Of a stretch of 45,488 nucleotides of DNA, positions 1-7,904 are shown piece after piece. Under the pieces are notes generated by a model, which did not search any database, was not told the DNA's origin, and saw nothing but the letters and a program-made list of their open reading frames with translations. Numbering within the stretch: the first letter of the stretch is position 1; every line of letters begins with the position of its first letter. Source of the DNA: Moorena sp. SS36440bin_2 (lineage in GTDB: Bacteria; Cyanobacteriota; Cyanobacteriia; Cyanobacteriales; Coleofasciculaceae); NCBI GenBank assembly GCA_011524395.1, contig WTKN01000203.1, positions 1-45,488 on the forward strand. Reading direction: 5' to 3'. A program made the translations under genes and the position numbers.

Positions 1-56
1 ACACTTTCAATAATATCATGATTTTGGTATTTTTGCAAAACTGAGATGCACCCTGC

Positions 57-184
57 GCGTTCAGCCGTCAGCCGTCAGTGTTCAGCTTATTGTATTCAAC
101 AGCTATTCGTAAAATAGCGTGCCCATAGCCCATAAGCTAATAGCTAATAGCTGATAGCTGATAGCTGATAGCTGAATACTTACC
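57..184. repeat. Iterated GTCAGCC / TGATAGC palindromic repeat
   Basis: The left half iterates GTCAGCC-like units and the right half iterates GCTGATA-like units, so the two halves can pair as a long imperfect hairpin. Related copies lie at 7756-7865, 12035-12092 and 35269-35405. It sits directly upstream of the first phosphatase gene. I see no coding potential in bases 1-304. A role as a small non-autonomous element or RNA-level structure is inference. Confidence 0.6.
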
Positions 185-304
185 TTGTATCAATGTCAAA
201 CACCTTAATGCGTAGTGCTATATCAACCAGATACATTACTTGAGTAAAGATGTCTTTGGTTGGCAACAAGTAATTTAGCCAGTACACCAGAAAAGTCTTA
301 GATC

Positions 305-1384
305 ATGAAAAAAAGAACCTTTTTAGTTTTCTTCTCAATTCTGTTATCAGTCTTTTGCCTAGGAGGCTTTGTGGCATGTCCCCCTGCTGCTGCGGACTAT
401 GACCCTTTAGTGTCTTGGAATGAAGGTACGACTAAAGACACGATTCTTAACTTTGTCGAAAATGTAACCAATCCTGCCAGTGATAACTACGTTCCTCAGA
501 GCGATCGCATCGCTACGATTGATAATGATGGAACCCTGTGGACTGAAAAACCAATAGTTATTCAGGGGGAATTTATAAAATATAGGCTAGGCAATGCATT
601 GCCAGATCTTAAAACACTTGCTTCTTTAACTGAAAAGGATATCGTCCTAGAAGATCTCCAACTACCGGAAATGACACCGGAAGAGTATAAACAGGAAGCT
701 AGAGAATTTCTAGATACACAAAATCATCCATACCTTGGCTTTCCATACATCCAGCTGACCTTCGAGCCCATGGTTGAACTGGTCAATTATCTCCAAAGTA
801 ATGATTTCAATGTCTATATTTGCTCTGGGGGTGGAACGGATTTCATTCGCTCCTTTGCGGAAGATGCCTACGGTATTCCCCCTGAAAACATCATTGGTAG
901 TACTACCCAAACCGAGTATATCGACCCAGAAGACGATGGAACTTATGTCTTGGTCAAAAAGCCAGAACTGGTGAAACCCTTTAACGATGGACCAGGTAAA
1001 GTCGTGGGGATTGACCGCTTAATTGGGAAAAAACCAATTATGGCGGTTGGTAATTCCAGTGGTGATTTACCAATGCTTGACTACACTGATGATGGCATTG
1101 GTCCAGCTTTAATGATGCTGCTTCATCATGATGATCCCCGTGAATGTCCCTATGCTGCTGGTAACCCTGATATTTACTGTCCATACGATCAAAGATCTGA
1201 CGATGATATTAATGCTTTTGATGTGGCTGAATCTCGTGGTTGGACAGTTATCAGTATGAAAGATGATTTTGTAACAGTGTATGGAGAAGAAATCGATCAA
1301 GCCCAGATGGCATCTGAATTAGATAAATTAGATTTCAGTAATCAAGAATTCTGGAAAAGAATAATTCACGAAATTACTCGATAA
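305..1384 (+). CDS. Secreted HAD-superfamily phosphatase-like protein
   Basis: The 359-residue product begins with a basic start and a hydrophobic stretch (about residues 5-24) followed by an Ala-rich cleavage region, so it is probably exported. A Cys in 'GFVAC' could be a weak lipobox, but the paralogue at 13989 has Ser there, so ordinary signal peptidase cleavage after 'PAAA' is likelier. HAD motif I is 'IDNDGTLW' (D73, D75), motif II lies around 'YICSGGG' and motif IV is 'GNSSGD' (D254). Family knowledge says such proteins are Mg-dependent phosphohydrolases using an aspartyl-phosphate intermediate; the substrate is unknown. The last residues, 'FWKRIIHEITR', closely match the end of the DUF3604 protein at 5307-7490. 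The ATG at 305 is chosen because it gives a full signal peptide. Confidence 0.8.
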   Translation: MKKRTFLVFFSILLSVFCLGGFVACPPAAADYDPLVSWNEGTTKDTILNFVENVTNPASDNYVPQSDRIATIDNDGTLWTEKPIVIQGEFIKYRLGNALPDLKTLASLTEKDIVLEDLQLPEMTPEEYKQEAREFLDTQNHPYLGFPYIQLTFEPMVELVNYLQSNDFNVYICSGGGTDFIRSFAEDAYGIPPENIIGSTTQTEYIDPEDDGTYVLVKKPELVKPFNDGPGKVVGIDRLIGKKPIMAVGNSSGDLPMLDYTDDGIGPALMMLLHHDDPRECPYAAGNPDIYCPYDQRSDDDINAFDVAESRGWTVISMKDDFVTVYGEEIDQAQMASELDKLDFSNQEFWKRIIHEITR

Positions 1385-1421
1385 GTGACTGTTAAATTAA
1401 ACAGTTAGTAATTAAAGATAT

Positions 1422-1452
1422 GATGTCGAAGTTTTTTTATGGCTTCGGCATC
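1422..1452 (+). terminator. Hairpin after the HAD gene
   Basis: GATGTCGAAG and CTTCGGCATC form a stem around a T-rich loop, 38 bases after the stop codon. The same hairpin with similar flanks occurs at 7683-7722 after the DUF3604 gene. There is no strong U tract after it, so it may be a 3' end stabiliser rather than a classical terminator. Confidence 0.6.
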
Positions 1453-1704
1453 TGACCCTAAAAAAAATTAGTAATGACTTGATTTAAACTAGTTTATAAT
1501 GTATTTTGATGTTCAACCAGTCCTGTGTTTTTCAATAGATTTAATAATAAAAAATAATATTATGCAAATAATATTATTTTCCTATTTTTTGTTTTGTACT
1601 GATAGATTTGATAGAAATTTTTCTTTCCTAGCAGCAAAAGTGCCTTTCCAGCCAAGCCCTATCCCAAGGGGCAAGTGGCTTTCAATTCTTTTTCGAGAAG
1701 TACT

Positions 1705-2751
1705 ATGACACAACTTCCTACGTCTATCCCCACCGATGATATTCCTCAAGTCCCTAGACCAGAGCTAGAAAATCACCACCATCACCATCATCATCACCAC
1801 CACCATGGTGATCATAGCCATAGCCATGGGGTGATCGATCCTGAAATTGCGAGCTCTGCTCGGGGCATCTGGGCTGTCAAATGGTCACTGGTGGGCTTGG
1901 TAATCACTGCCATCTTGCAGGCAGTGGTGTTCTGGCTCTCTGGCAGTGTCGCTCTGCTGGCCGATCTAATTCACAACGTCGGGGATGCTATGACTGCTGT
2001 GCCCTTGGGGGTGGCCTTTCTAGTATCGCGACGCAAGCCAACCGCCAGATTTTCCTATGGCTTTGCTCGATTGGAAGACTTGGCCGGGGTGATGATTGTG
2101 GTGATTGTGCTGTTGAGTGCCGTGATTACCGCCTATGAGTCTGTGGAGCGATTTTACCATCCTCAGCCCCTCCATCATTTGGGAGCTCTAGCAATTGCCG
2201 CCATCGTGGGCTTCATTGGCAACGAACTTGTGGCTGTTTTCCGGATTCGGGTTGGCCGGGAAATCAACAGTGCTGCCCTGATTGCTGATGGGTATCACGC
2301 CATGGCAGATGGTCTCGTCAGTCTGGCCGTGTTGGTCAGCGCTGTGGGGGTTGCCCTGGGCTATTCCTGGGCGGATCCAGTTATTGGTTTAGTGATCACA
2401 GCAGTGTTACTAAAAATTGTTTGGGAGTCGGGGCAGACTATTTTTAGCCGCTTGCTCGATGGGGTGGAACCAGAAGTCCTAGAATCCCTCAACCATGCTA
2501 TCAATCATGTGCCTGAACTAGAAGCTGATGCGATTGACCTACGGTCACGCTACGCGATCGCAAACCTTCGACCCCGCTGGCTGGGCCATCGACTCCATGT
2601 AGAGATGGACATCATGCTACCACCGACTCTATCTCTTCAGGAGACCCAAGGAATTACCAATACCGTTGAGGAACAACTGAAAGCACACCTGCCCTATCTA
2701 GGCTTGATCGTGGTTCGAGCTGTACCTGATACACAAGGGAATCGGGAATAG
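1705..2751 (+). CDS. Cation diffusion facilitator (Zn-type) with His-rich N terminus
   Basis: This 348-residue protein belongs to the CDF family of metal/proton antiporters in the cell membrane. The N-terminal tail has eleven consecutive His followed by 'GDHSHSHG', a metal-binding tract. Several membrane segments follow. The transport-site motifs 'HNVGD' in TM2 and 'HAMAD' in TM5 are the HxxxD pairs typical of Zn(II) transporters; Co or Ni is possible. A C-terminal cytoplasmic domain follows from about residue 245. A GTG start at 1675 is open, but ATG 1705 has a GAGAAG ribosome-binding site five bases upstream and fits better. It lies between an exported phosphatase and a parvulin/HupE pair, which suggests metal supply or detoxification for this island (inference). 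Confidence 0.88.
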   Translation: MTQLPTSIPTDDIPQVPRPELENHHHHHHHHHHHGDHSHSHGVIDPEIASSARGIWAVKWSLVGLVITAILQAVVFWLSGSVALLADLIHNVGDAMTAVPLGVAFLVSRRKPTARFSYGFARLEDLAGVMIVVIVLLSAVITAYESVERFYHPQPLHHLGALAIAAIVGFIGNELVAVFRIRVGREINSAALIADGYHAMADGLVSLAVLVSAVGVALGYSWADPVIGLVITAVLLKIVWESGQTIFSRLLDGVEPEVLESLNHAINHVPELEADAIDLRSRYAIANLRPRWLGHRLHVEMDIMLPPTLSLQETQGITNTVEEQLKAHLPYLGLIVVRAVPDTQGNRE

Positions 2752-2798
2752 GGAATAGGGAAGAGGCAAGAGGCAAGAGGCAAGAGGCAAGAGGGAAT
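2743..2798. repeat. Tandem GGGAATA / AGAGGCA short repeats
   Basis: Short GGGAATAG units are followed by about four AGAGGCA units in tandem, starting at the stop codon of the CDF gene. AGAGGCA also occurs at 7511-7525 and, on the other strand, as the TTTTGCC/TCTTGCC tracts at 13866 and 27656. This is low-complexity intergenic DNA with no coding sense. Confidence 0.6.
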
Positions 2799-2945
2799 AG
2801 AAGATTTCACCAATCATTCATTTGGAACTGGGATATATCTGTCTTTTGTCAGTAAATAAATTTGTGCGTTTCTCATAGCTATGACGTACATATAATTTTT
2901 TACCACTTCCGACGGATGCATCTCATTTCTATTCTTTGACCCAGT

Positions 2946-3019
2946 GGTGGGTTACGGGAAGGGCTGTCTCAACAAGGGGCGACCGTTAAAATCACGGCGA
3001 GCCCTTCCCTAACGCACCC
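2946..3019. repeat. MITE-like imperfect hairpin
   Basis: GTTACGGGAAGGGCT at 2951 pairs with AGCCCTTCCCTAAC ending near 3013, with a roughly 35-base loop; the outer GTGGG and GCACC extend the symmetry. It lies in the 350-base gap between the CDF and parvulin genes, where I see no gene. Confidence 0.55.
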
Positions 3020-3104
3020 TACACCTGTTCCCAGATCCGCTGCTCCCTGTTCCCTAAAACCAAAAAAAATGCACCTCACCTAATTGAAAAGTTTTATATT
3101 TGCC

Positions 3105-4064
3105 ATGCAGGACACAGCGACAACACTGATTAATCAACAAACTCTACCGTCTCAAATCCCGGTTAAGGGACACGACGATCGACCCAAGGCACTGATTCGT
3201 ATTTTGCGGGAACCATTGCTGCATTTCCTGGTTTTGGGTGCTCTGCTGTTTGGGCTGTATTTTTGGGTTGGTGGTCCTTCTATCACATCGGATTCTCCCA
3301 AGCACATTGACATATCTGCTGGCACTATTGAGTCTTTGAAAACAACTTGGCAGCGACAATGGGGACGAGAGCCCTTGCCCCAAGAGCTGGAAAGCTTAGT
3401 GGATAACTACATCCGAGATGAAGTACTGTATCAGGAAGCCCTGGCATTGGGGTTAGATCAAAACGACCTGATTGTGCGGCGACGGGTGATTCAAAAGATG
3501 CAGTTCCTGACCGAAGATGTGTCGGCCCTGCGGGAACCCTCGGATGAAGAGTTGGAAGCCTATTTAGGGGAGCATGCCGAACGCTATACTATACCGGGCA
3601 AGTATAGCTTTGCACAGATTTACTTCAGCCGGGACATGCGGCGCGATCGCACGGATGCCGAAGCCCAGGATTTTCTGAATCAGTTGCAAGCCAACCCCAA
3701 CCTGGAACGGTTCCAGCAGCTAGGGGATCGCTCCATGTTGCCCATAACCTATACCCTGGCCTCAGATCAGACCTTAACCAACACCTTTGGTGGCACCTTT
3801 GCCCAGGAGATGGCTGGGGTTACTGAAACCGGCTGGCAAGGCCCGTTCCATTCCGCTTATGGCAGTCATCTGGTTTACGTTAGTGACATTCAACCGGGTC
3901 ACCTTGCTACCTTGGCAGAGGTCAGAAAAGATGCCCGCCGGGACTGGATGAGAGACCAGCGCCAAGAACTCGACGAGCTGTTCTATCAACAATTACGCGA
4001 TCGCTACACCGTTTCCATTGACCAGGATGCTCTCAACCAAGCTATTCAGGAGGACCAGGGATGA
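3105..4064 (+). CDS. Membrane-anchored parvulin-type peptidyl-prolyl isomerase-like protein
   Basis: The 319-residue product has one N-terminal membrane segment preceded by 'LREPLLHFLVLGALLFG', then a helical region like the chaperone part of SurA/PpiD ('PQELESLVDNYIRDEVLYQEA'), then a weak PpiC-type domain. It is predicted to face the periplasm and help fold or insert exported proteins. A TTG at 3084 would add seven residues; ATG 3105 is preferred although neither has a good ribosome-binding site. Its stop overlaps the start of the HupE/UreJ gene (ATGA), indicating translational coupling. Whether it keeps isomerase activity cannot be judged here. Confidence 0.75.
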   Translation: MQDTATTLINQQTLPSQIPVKGHDDRPKALIRILREPLLHFLVLGALLFGLYFWVGGPSITSDSPKHIDISAGTIESLKTTWQRQWGREPLPQELESLVDNYIRDEVLYQEALALGLDQNDLIVRRRVIQKMQFLTEDVSALREPSDEELEAYLGEHAERYTIPGKYSFAQIYFSRDMRRDRTDAEAQDFLNQLQANPNLERFQQLGDRSMLPITYTLASDQTLTNTFGGTFAQEMAGVTETGWQGPFHSAYGSHLVYVSDIQPGHLATLAEVRKDARRDWMRDQRQELDELFYQQLRDRYTVSIDQDALNQAIQEDQG

Positions 4065-5095
4065 ACCTAGGAAAATGGCTCTGTATTGCTGTGCTGGTTT
4101 GCCTCGGCCTGGGATATCATCCCGCCCCCGCCCAGGCCCACGGCTTTCAAACGTCCTACCTGGAACTACGAGAGCAACCCTCTGGCCAGGTGGACGTGGT
4201 CTGGAAAACCCCACCAGCCATGAGTTTTGGAGATGAAGGGCTGAGTAGTCCCATGACTATTCGCCCGGTCTTTCCCAGGTACTGCACTGGTGTGACCGTG
4301 CCTGGGGTAACGGCTACTCCCGCCACCCGTGTCACCCGCTGGAGATTGGATTGCGGTAAAAACGGATTGGCTCAAGCAACCATTGCGTTTCCGGGACTGC
4401 TCCAAAGCTCTCTGGAAGTGCTATTGCGGGTGGAATGGGCCGATGGGCACTCCCAAAGCACCATGGTGCCCACTGGGGAAGAGACCTTCGTGACCCCAGA
4501 AAAAACCACTGTGTTGGCAGTGGGCCAGACCTACCTCAAACTTGGGGTCGAGCACATTTTCAGCGGTATCGACCACTTGCTGTTTGTTTTAGGGCTAGTC
4601 TTAATTGTCGGACCATCCTGGCCTCTGGTCAAGACCATTACCGCCTTTACCCTAGCCCACAGCATTACCCTCGGTGCAGCGACCTTAGGTCTTGTGAATG
4701 TGCCCCAAGCTCCAGTGGAAGCCGTGATTGCCCTCAGCATTTTGTTCTTAGCGTCGGAGCTGGCCCACAGCCGCCTGGGGAAACCAGGATTGACTGAGCA
4801 ATATCCCTGGCTAGTGGCTCTCACCTTTGGACTGCTCCACGGGTTTGGCTTTGCGGGAGCCTTGGCAGAAGTGGGATTACCTCCCCAAGACATTCCCCCA
4901 GCCCTGTTGTTTTTCAATGTTGGGGTGGAATTAGGACAACTGGCCTTTGTGCTAGTAGTCATTGCTGTGATGGAGAGTCTGAAACGGTTTGGTCCTGAGC
5001 AATACCCGCGCTGGCTGGGTTGGGTGCCCACCTACAGCATTGGCATTCTGGCCTCGTTCTGGTGTTTCCAGCGGGTTGCTGCTTTTTGGGGGTGA
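4061..5095 (+). CDS. HupE/UreJ-family membrane protein
   Basis: The 344-residue protein has a signal peptide ending 'PAPAQA', and the mature chain would then start with His ('HGFQTSY'). A periplasmic beta-type domain covers about residues 28-150, and several membrane segments follow. Conserved family patterns are 'EHIFSGIDHLLFVLG', 'FTLAHSITL', 'LLHGFGFAGAL' and 'FFNVGVELGQ', with His and Asp residues inside the membrane. HupE/UreJ proteins are known or proposed Ni/Co permeases, but this longer class is uncharacterised. The gene overlaps the parvulin gene by four bases and the DUF3604 gene follows 211 bases later. A mature N-terminal His recalls copper-binding N termini such as those of CopC; that is inference. 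Confidence 0.82.
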   Translation: MNLGKWLCIAVLVCLGLGYHPAPAQAHGFQTSYLELREQPSGQVDVVWKTPPAMSFGDEGLSSPMTIRPVFPRYCTGVTVPGVTATPATRVTRWRLDCGKNGLAQATIAFPGLLQSSLEVLLRVEWADGHSQSTMVPTGEETFVTPEKTTVLAVGQTYLKLGVEHIFSGIDHLLFVLGLVLIVGPSWPLVKTITAFTLAHSITLGAATLGLVNVPQAPVEAVIALSILFLASELAHSRLGKPGLTEQYPWLVALTFGLLHGFGFAGALAEVGLPPQDIPPALLFFNVGVELGQLAFVLVVIAVMESLKRFGPEQYPRWLGWVPTYSIGILASFWCFQRVAAFWG

Positions 5096-5306
5096 GTTAA
5101 TCACTTAGCGGACGCAAAAACCAGAAATCTTACCCAAAACCCTCTGTCAGAAAATATCCTGGCATCTCACAATTACAAGTTTGGTCATTTCAACCATGTA
5201 TTAACTGAGTGTAAGTCCAAGGATCATAACCAAAAGTTAACCTATGGACCTCTCGTCAGGGGTTCAACAATCCAACAAAAAACAATCCCAAAAGGAGTTC
5301 ATCAAC

Positions 5307-7490
5307 ATGAATCGAATCGTTTCACTTTTGCAAATCCGCAAACTATTTATAATAGGCTTGTGTATTTGCTTTCTGATCGGGAATATTCTATTTTCCTCTA
5401 ACACTGCTTTGGCAGTTTCGTTGTTGGCACCTGGAGAATACAAACTTCTAGATTTCAACCGGCTCACAACGCTTTCAGGAGAGGAAACAGAAACCTACTC
5501 TCCCTACGCGGGACGCCCTGCTGAGTATCAGCCGAGGCATCCCCAGCAGGTATTCTGGGGGGACACCCACCTGCATACCATCTATTCCTTTGATGCCGGT
5601 GCGGCTGGAACCACGCTGACCCCTGAAGACTCCTACCGATTTGCCCGAGGGGAAGAAGTGGAAGCCGATGGTGGGCAACACGTCCAGTTGTCTCGTCCCT
5701 TAGATTTCTTGGTGGTCACCGATCACACCGACCAGTTGGGCTCTTTCCAACAGTTTGTTGAAACACCCCCACAAGATTGCGGTGACGATCAGCAGCAGAT
5801 AGATGATTGGAATACAGCGATCAAAAACGGTGGTGAAGACGGAGCCGAGGCCACAAACGAAATCGTCTCAGCCTTCGCTCAAGGCACAGTTCCAAAGTGT
5901 ATGCTCCAAAGTCCAGAGGAGTTTGGTGCAGCTTGGGATAATGAAGTCGATTGGGCAGAAGAGTTCAACGACCCCCACAAATTTACTGCAGTCATCGGCT
6001 ATGAATGGACTTCCCTAGATGCGGGGGACAACCTCCACCGGAATGTCATCTTCCGTGACAATGGCGACAAGGCTAAGCAGTTGCTGCCTAAGACTACAGA
6101 AGATGGCACCGACCCAGAACTACTCTGGGCGTGGATGCAGAACTATGAAGACACAACGGGTGGGGATGTGCTGGCCATTCCGCACAATGGCAACCTGAGC
6201 AACGGAAAGATGTTTGCCGACACCGATGCTCGCGGTATGCCCCTAAGCCACAGTTATGCCGAGCAGCGACAACTGTGGGAGCCACTCTATGAAGTCATCC
6301 AACTCAAAGGCACGGGGGAGACTCATCCGTTTTTGTCTCCCGATGATGAATTTGCTAGTTTTGAGATTACAGGTTGGGATAACGGAAACCTGGATTTGAC
6401 CGCTCGGGAAACACCAGAAATGTATGAGCATGAGTATGCCCGTGGTGCCCTCAAGAATGGACTGAAGTTTGAAGAAGACTTGGGAGCAAATCCCTTCAAA
6501 TTTGGTCTGGTGGGTTCTACTGATTCCCATATTGGGATTTCCGGGGTGGAAGAAAATAGCTTTATGGGCAAATTTCCCATTTATACCCCCAGCCCCCATC
6601 GGGCAGAACACGTCTCGAAGACAAGTTGTTTTGTTAAGATTGGAGATAAGTGTATTCCGGATCCGGATGTGAAGCGATTCGGATGGCAGTATGGGGCAGC
6701 TGGCTATGTGGGCGTTTGGGCTGATGCCAATACCCGCGAGTCCCTGTTTGATGCCATGGCACAACGGGAAGTCTATGCGACGAGCGGACCACGGATGATA
6801 GTTCGCTTCTTCGGCGGTTGGGACTTTACCCCGGAAGATGTGAGTTTTAACCCTGCTGATGTGGGCTATGCCAAGGGTGTTCCCATGGGTAGCGATCTAA
6901 CCAGTATGCCAGAAGGAAAAGTTCCCACCTTTTTGGTGGCTGCATTGAAAGATCCGATTCGGGGAAATCTTGATCGGATTCAAATTGTCAAGGGCTGGCT
7001 GGAGAATGGCGAAACCCAGGAAAAAGTTTACGATGTAGCCTGGTCTGGCGATCGCGTACCTGATTCCACAACGGGTAAGCTTCCCCTTGTGGGTTGTGAG
7101 GTCAATCCTGCTACATGTGAGACGGACGATCCCATGGAAGATACCGGTACCGTCAATACCGACACAGCCGAGTGGACAAACACCATTGGTGCCGTTGAGC
7201 TAGCTCAGGTTTGGACAGACCCAGACTTTGATCCCACCCAAAGGGCATTTTACTACGCGCGGGTGCTGGAAATTCCGACTCCTCGTTGGACGGACTACGA
7301 CAAGGCATTTTATCAGATAGAAATGCCTGAGGAGGTGCCCTTGACCCTACAGGAGCGGGTGTATACTTCTCCGATTTGGTACTCCCCATCTAACGTAATA
7401 TCTGAAACTGTCTCTGCGTCTTCTGAAAATCCCGAAGATGGCAGTAATTTTGACTTCTGGAACAGAGTAATTCACGAAGTGATTCGATAA
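5307..7490 (+). CDS. Secreted DUF3604 protein (PHP-like metal-dependent phosphoesterase fold)
   Basis: The 727-residue product starts at ATG 5307, which has an AAAGGAG ribosome-binding site ten bases upstream and opens a clean signal peptide (about residues 1-36, ending near 'NTALA'). ATG 5244 is in frame but adds a hydrophilic leader. PHP-like metal motifs are 'WGDTHLHTIYS' (H88, H90), 'FLVVTDHTDQLG', 'VIGYEWTS', 'LAIPHNGNLS' and 'VGSTDSHIG'. Family knowledge: DUF3604 is a large, uncharacterised group related to PHP phosphoesterases. The C terminus 'FWNRVIHEVIR' repeats the tail of the HAD phosphatase at 305-1384. It probably belongs with the upstream parvulin and HupE/UreJ genes. Confidence 0.85.
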   Translation: MNRIVSLLQIRKLFIIGLCICFLIGNILFSSNTALAVSLLAPGEYKLLDFNRLTTLSGEETETYSPYAGRPAEYQPRHPQQVFWGDTHLHTIYSFDAGAAGTTLTPEDSYRFARGEEVEADGGQHVQLSRPLDFLVVTDHTDQLGSFQQFVETPPQDCGDDQQQIDDWNTAIKNGGEDGAEATNEIVSAFAQGTVPKCMLQSPEEFGAAWDNEVDWAEEFNDPHKFTAVIGYEWTSLDAGDNLHRNVIFRDNGDKAKQLLPKTTEDGTDPELLWAWMQNYEDTTGGDVLAIPHNGNLSNGKMFADTDARGMPLSHSYAEQRQLWEPLYEVIQLKGTGETHPFLSPDDEFASFEITGWDNGNLDLTARETPEMYEHEYARGALKNGLKFEEDLGANPFKFGLVGSTDSHIGISGVEENSFMGKFPIYTPSPHRAEHVSKTSCFVKIGDKCIPDPDVKRFGWQYGAAGYVGVWADANTRESLFDAMAQREVYATSGPRMIVRFFGGWDFTPEDVSFNPADVGYAKGVPMGSDLTSMPEGKVPTFLVAALKDPIRGNLDRIQIVKGWLENGETQEKVYDVAWSGDRVPDSTTGKLPLVGCEVNPATCETDDPMEDTGTVNTDTAEWTNTIGAVELAQVWTDPDFDPTQRAFYYARVLEIPTPRWTDYDKAFYQIEMPEEVPLTLQERVYTSPIWYSPSNVISETVSASSENPEDGSNFDFWNRVIHEVIR

Positions 7491-7543
7491 GTAAAGCGCT
7501 ACGCGCAAGGCAAGAGGCAAGAGGCTTGCATACAAAAGGCAAA

Positions 7544-7588
7544 GGTGCGCTTGACCCATTAAGAATTAAATTCGCCACGGGTCGCACC
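7544..7588. repeat. GGTGCG...CGCACC palindromic repeat, copy 1
   Basis: This 45-base unit starts GGTGCGCTTGACCC and ends GGGTCGCACC, pairing with a CTT bulge around an AT-rich loop. Similar copies lie at 29136-29177 and 30782-30824. It sits inside the stretch that separates the DUF3604 stop codon from the hairpin it shares with the HAD gene, so it looks like a later insertion there. Confidence 0.65.
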
Positions 7589-7682
7589 TAAAAGTTCACT
7601 AAAAAAGCTTTTCACCTTTTATCAATGTTCTCACCTTAATATGTAGTGTTGTAACTGTTGAATTAAACAATTAGCGATGAAA

Positions 7683-7722
7683 GATAGGATGTCGAAGTTT
7701 TGTATTGCTTCGGCATCCTATC
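7683..7722 (+). terminator. Hairpin terminator of the DUF3604 gene
   Basis: GATAGGATGTCGAAG pairs with CTTCGGCATCCTATC over 15 positions with one wobble. The sequence and its flanks resemble 1422-1452 after the HAD gene. Here it lies about 190 bases from the stop because repeat DNA has entered between. Confidence 0.6.
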
Positions 7723-7755
7723 CCATAAAAATTAACAATTAATTGATATCTTAAA

Positions 7756-7865
7756 GTAAGCATTCAGCCGTCAGCCGTCAGTCGTCAGCTTATTTTATTA
7801 AAAAGCACCTCAAGTAGCGCTTAAGCTGATAGCTGATAACTGATAACTGATAGCTGAATGCTTAC
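7756..7865. repeat. Long inverted repeat with iterated GTCAGCC / TGATAGC units
   Basis: GTAAGCATTCAG at the left end is exactly inverted as CTGAATGCTTAC at the right end. Inside, GTCAGCC-type units on the left face GATAGCT-type units on the right. It is the cleanest member of the family also seen at 57-184, 12035-12092 and 35269-35405. Confidence 0.7.
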
Positions 7866-7904
7866 ATCTTAAACAAGGCACAGAAAAGCTATTAGGTATA
7901 TTCA

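Noticed and set aside
1340-1384. FWxRxIHExxR tail as a PEP-CTERM or LPXTG-type sorting signal.
   Set aside because: It lacks the PEP or LPXTG motif, the hydrophobic helix and the terminal basic cluster of those systems.
1774-1806. Run of eleven His codons in the CDF gene looked like an engineered affinity tag.
   Set aside because: It is internal, continues into a natural GDHSHSHG tract and belongs to a genuine CDF protein; His-rich tails are common in Zn transporters.
4531-5031. 166-codon minus-strand frame.
   Set aside because: It is antisense to the well-supported HupE/UreJ gene, has low-complexity composition and no family pattern.
5244-5306. Longer start for the DUF3604 gene.
   Set aside because: It would bury the signal peptide behind a polar leader, and ATG 5307 has a good ribosome-binding site.
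6243-6764. 173-codon minus-strand frame.
   Set aside because: It lies wholly antisense to the DUF3604 coding region, with no recognisable domain.
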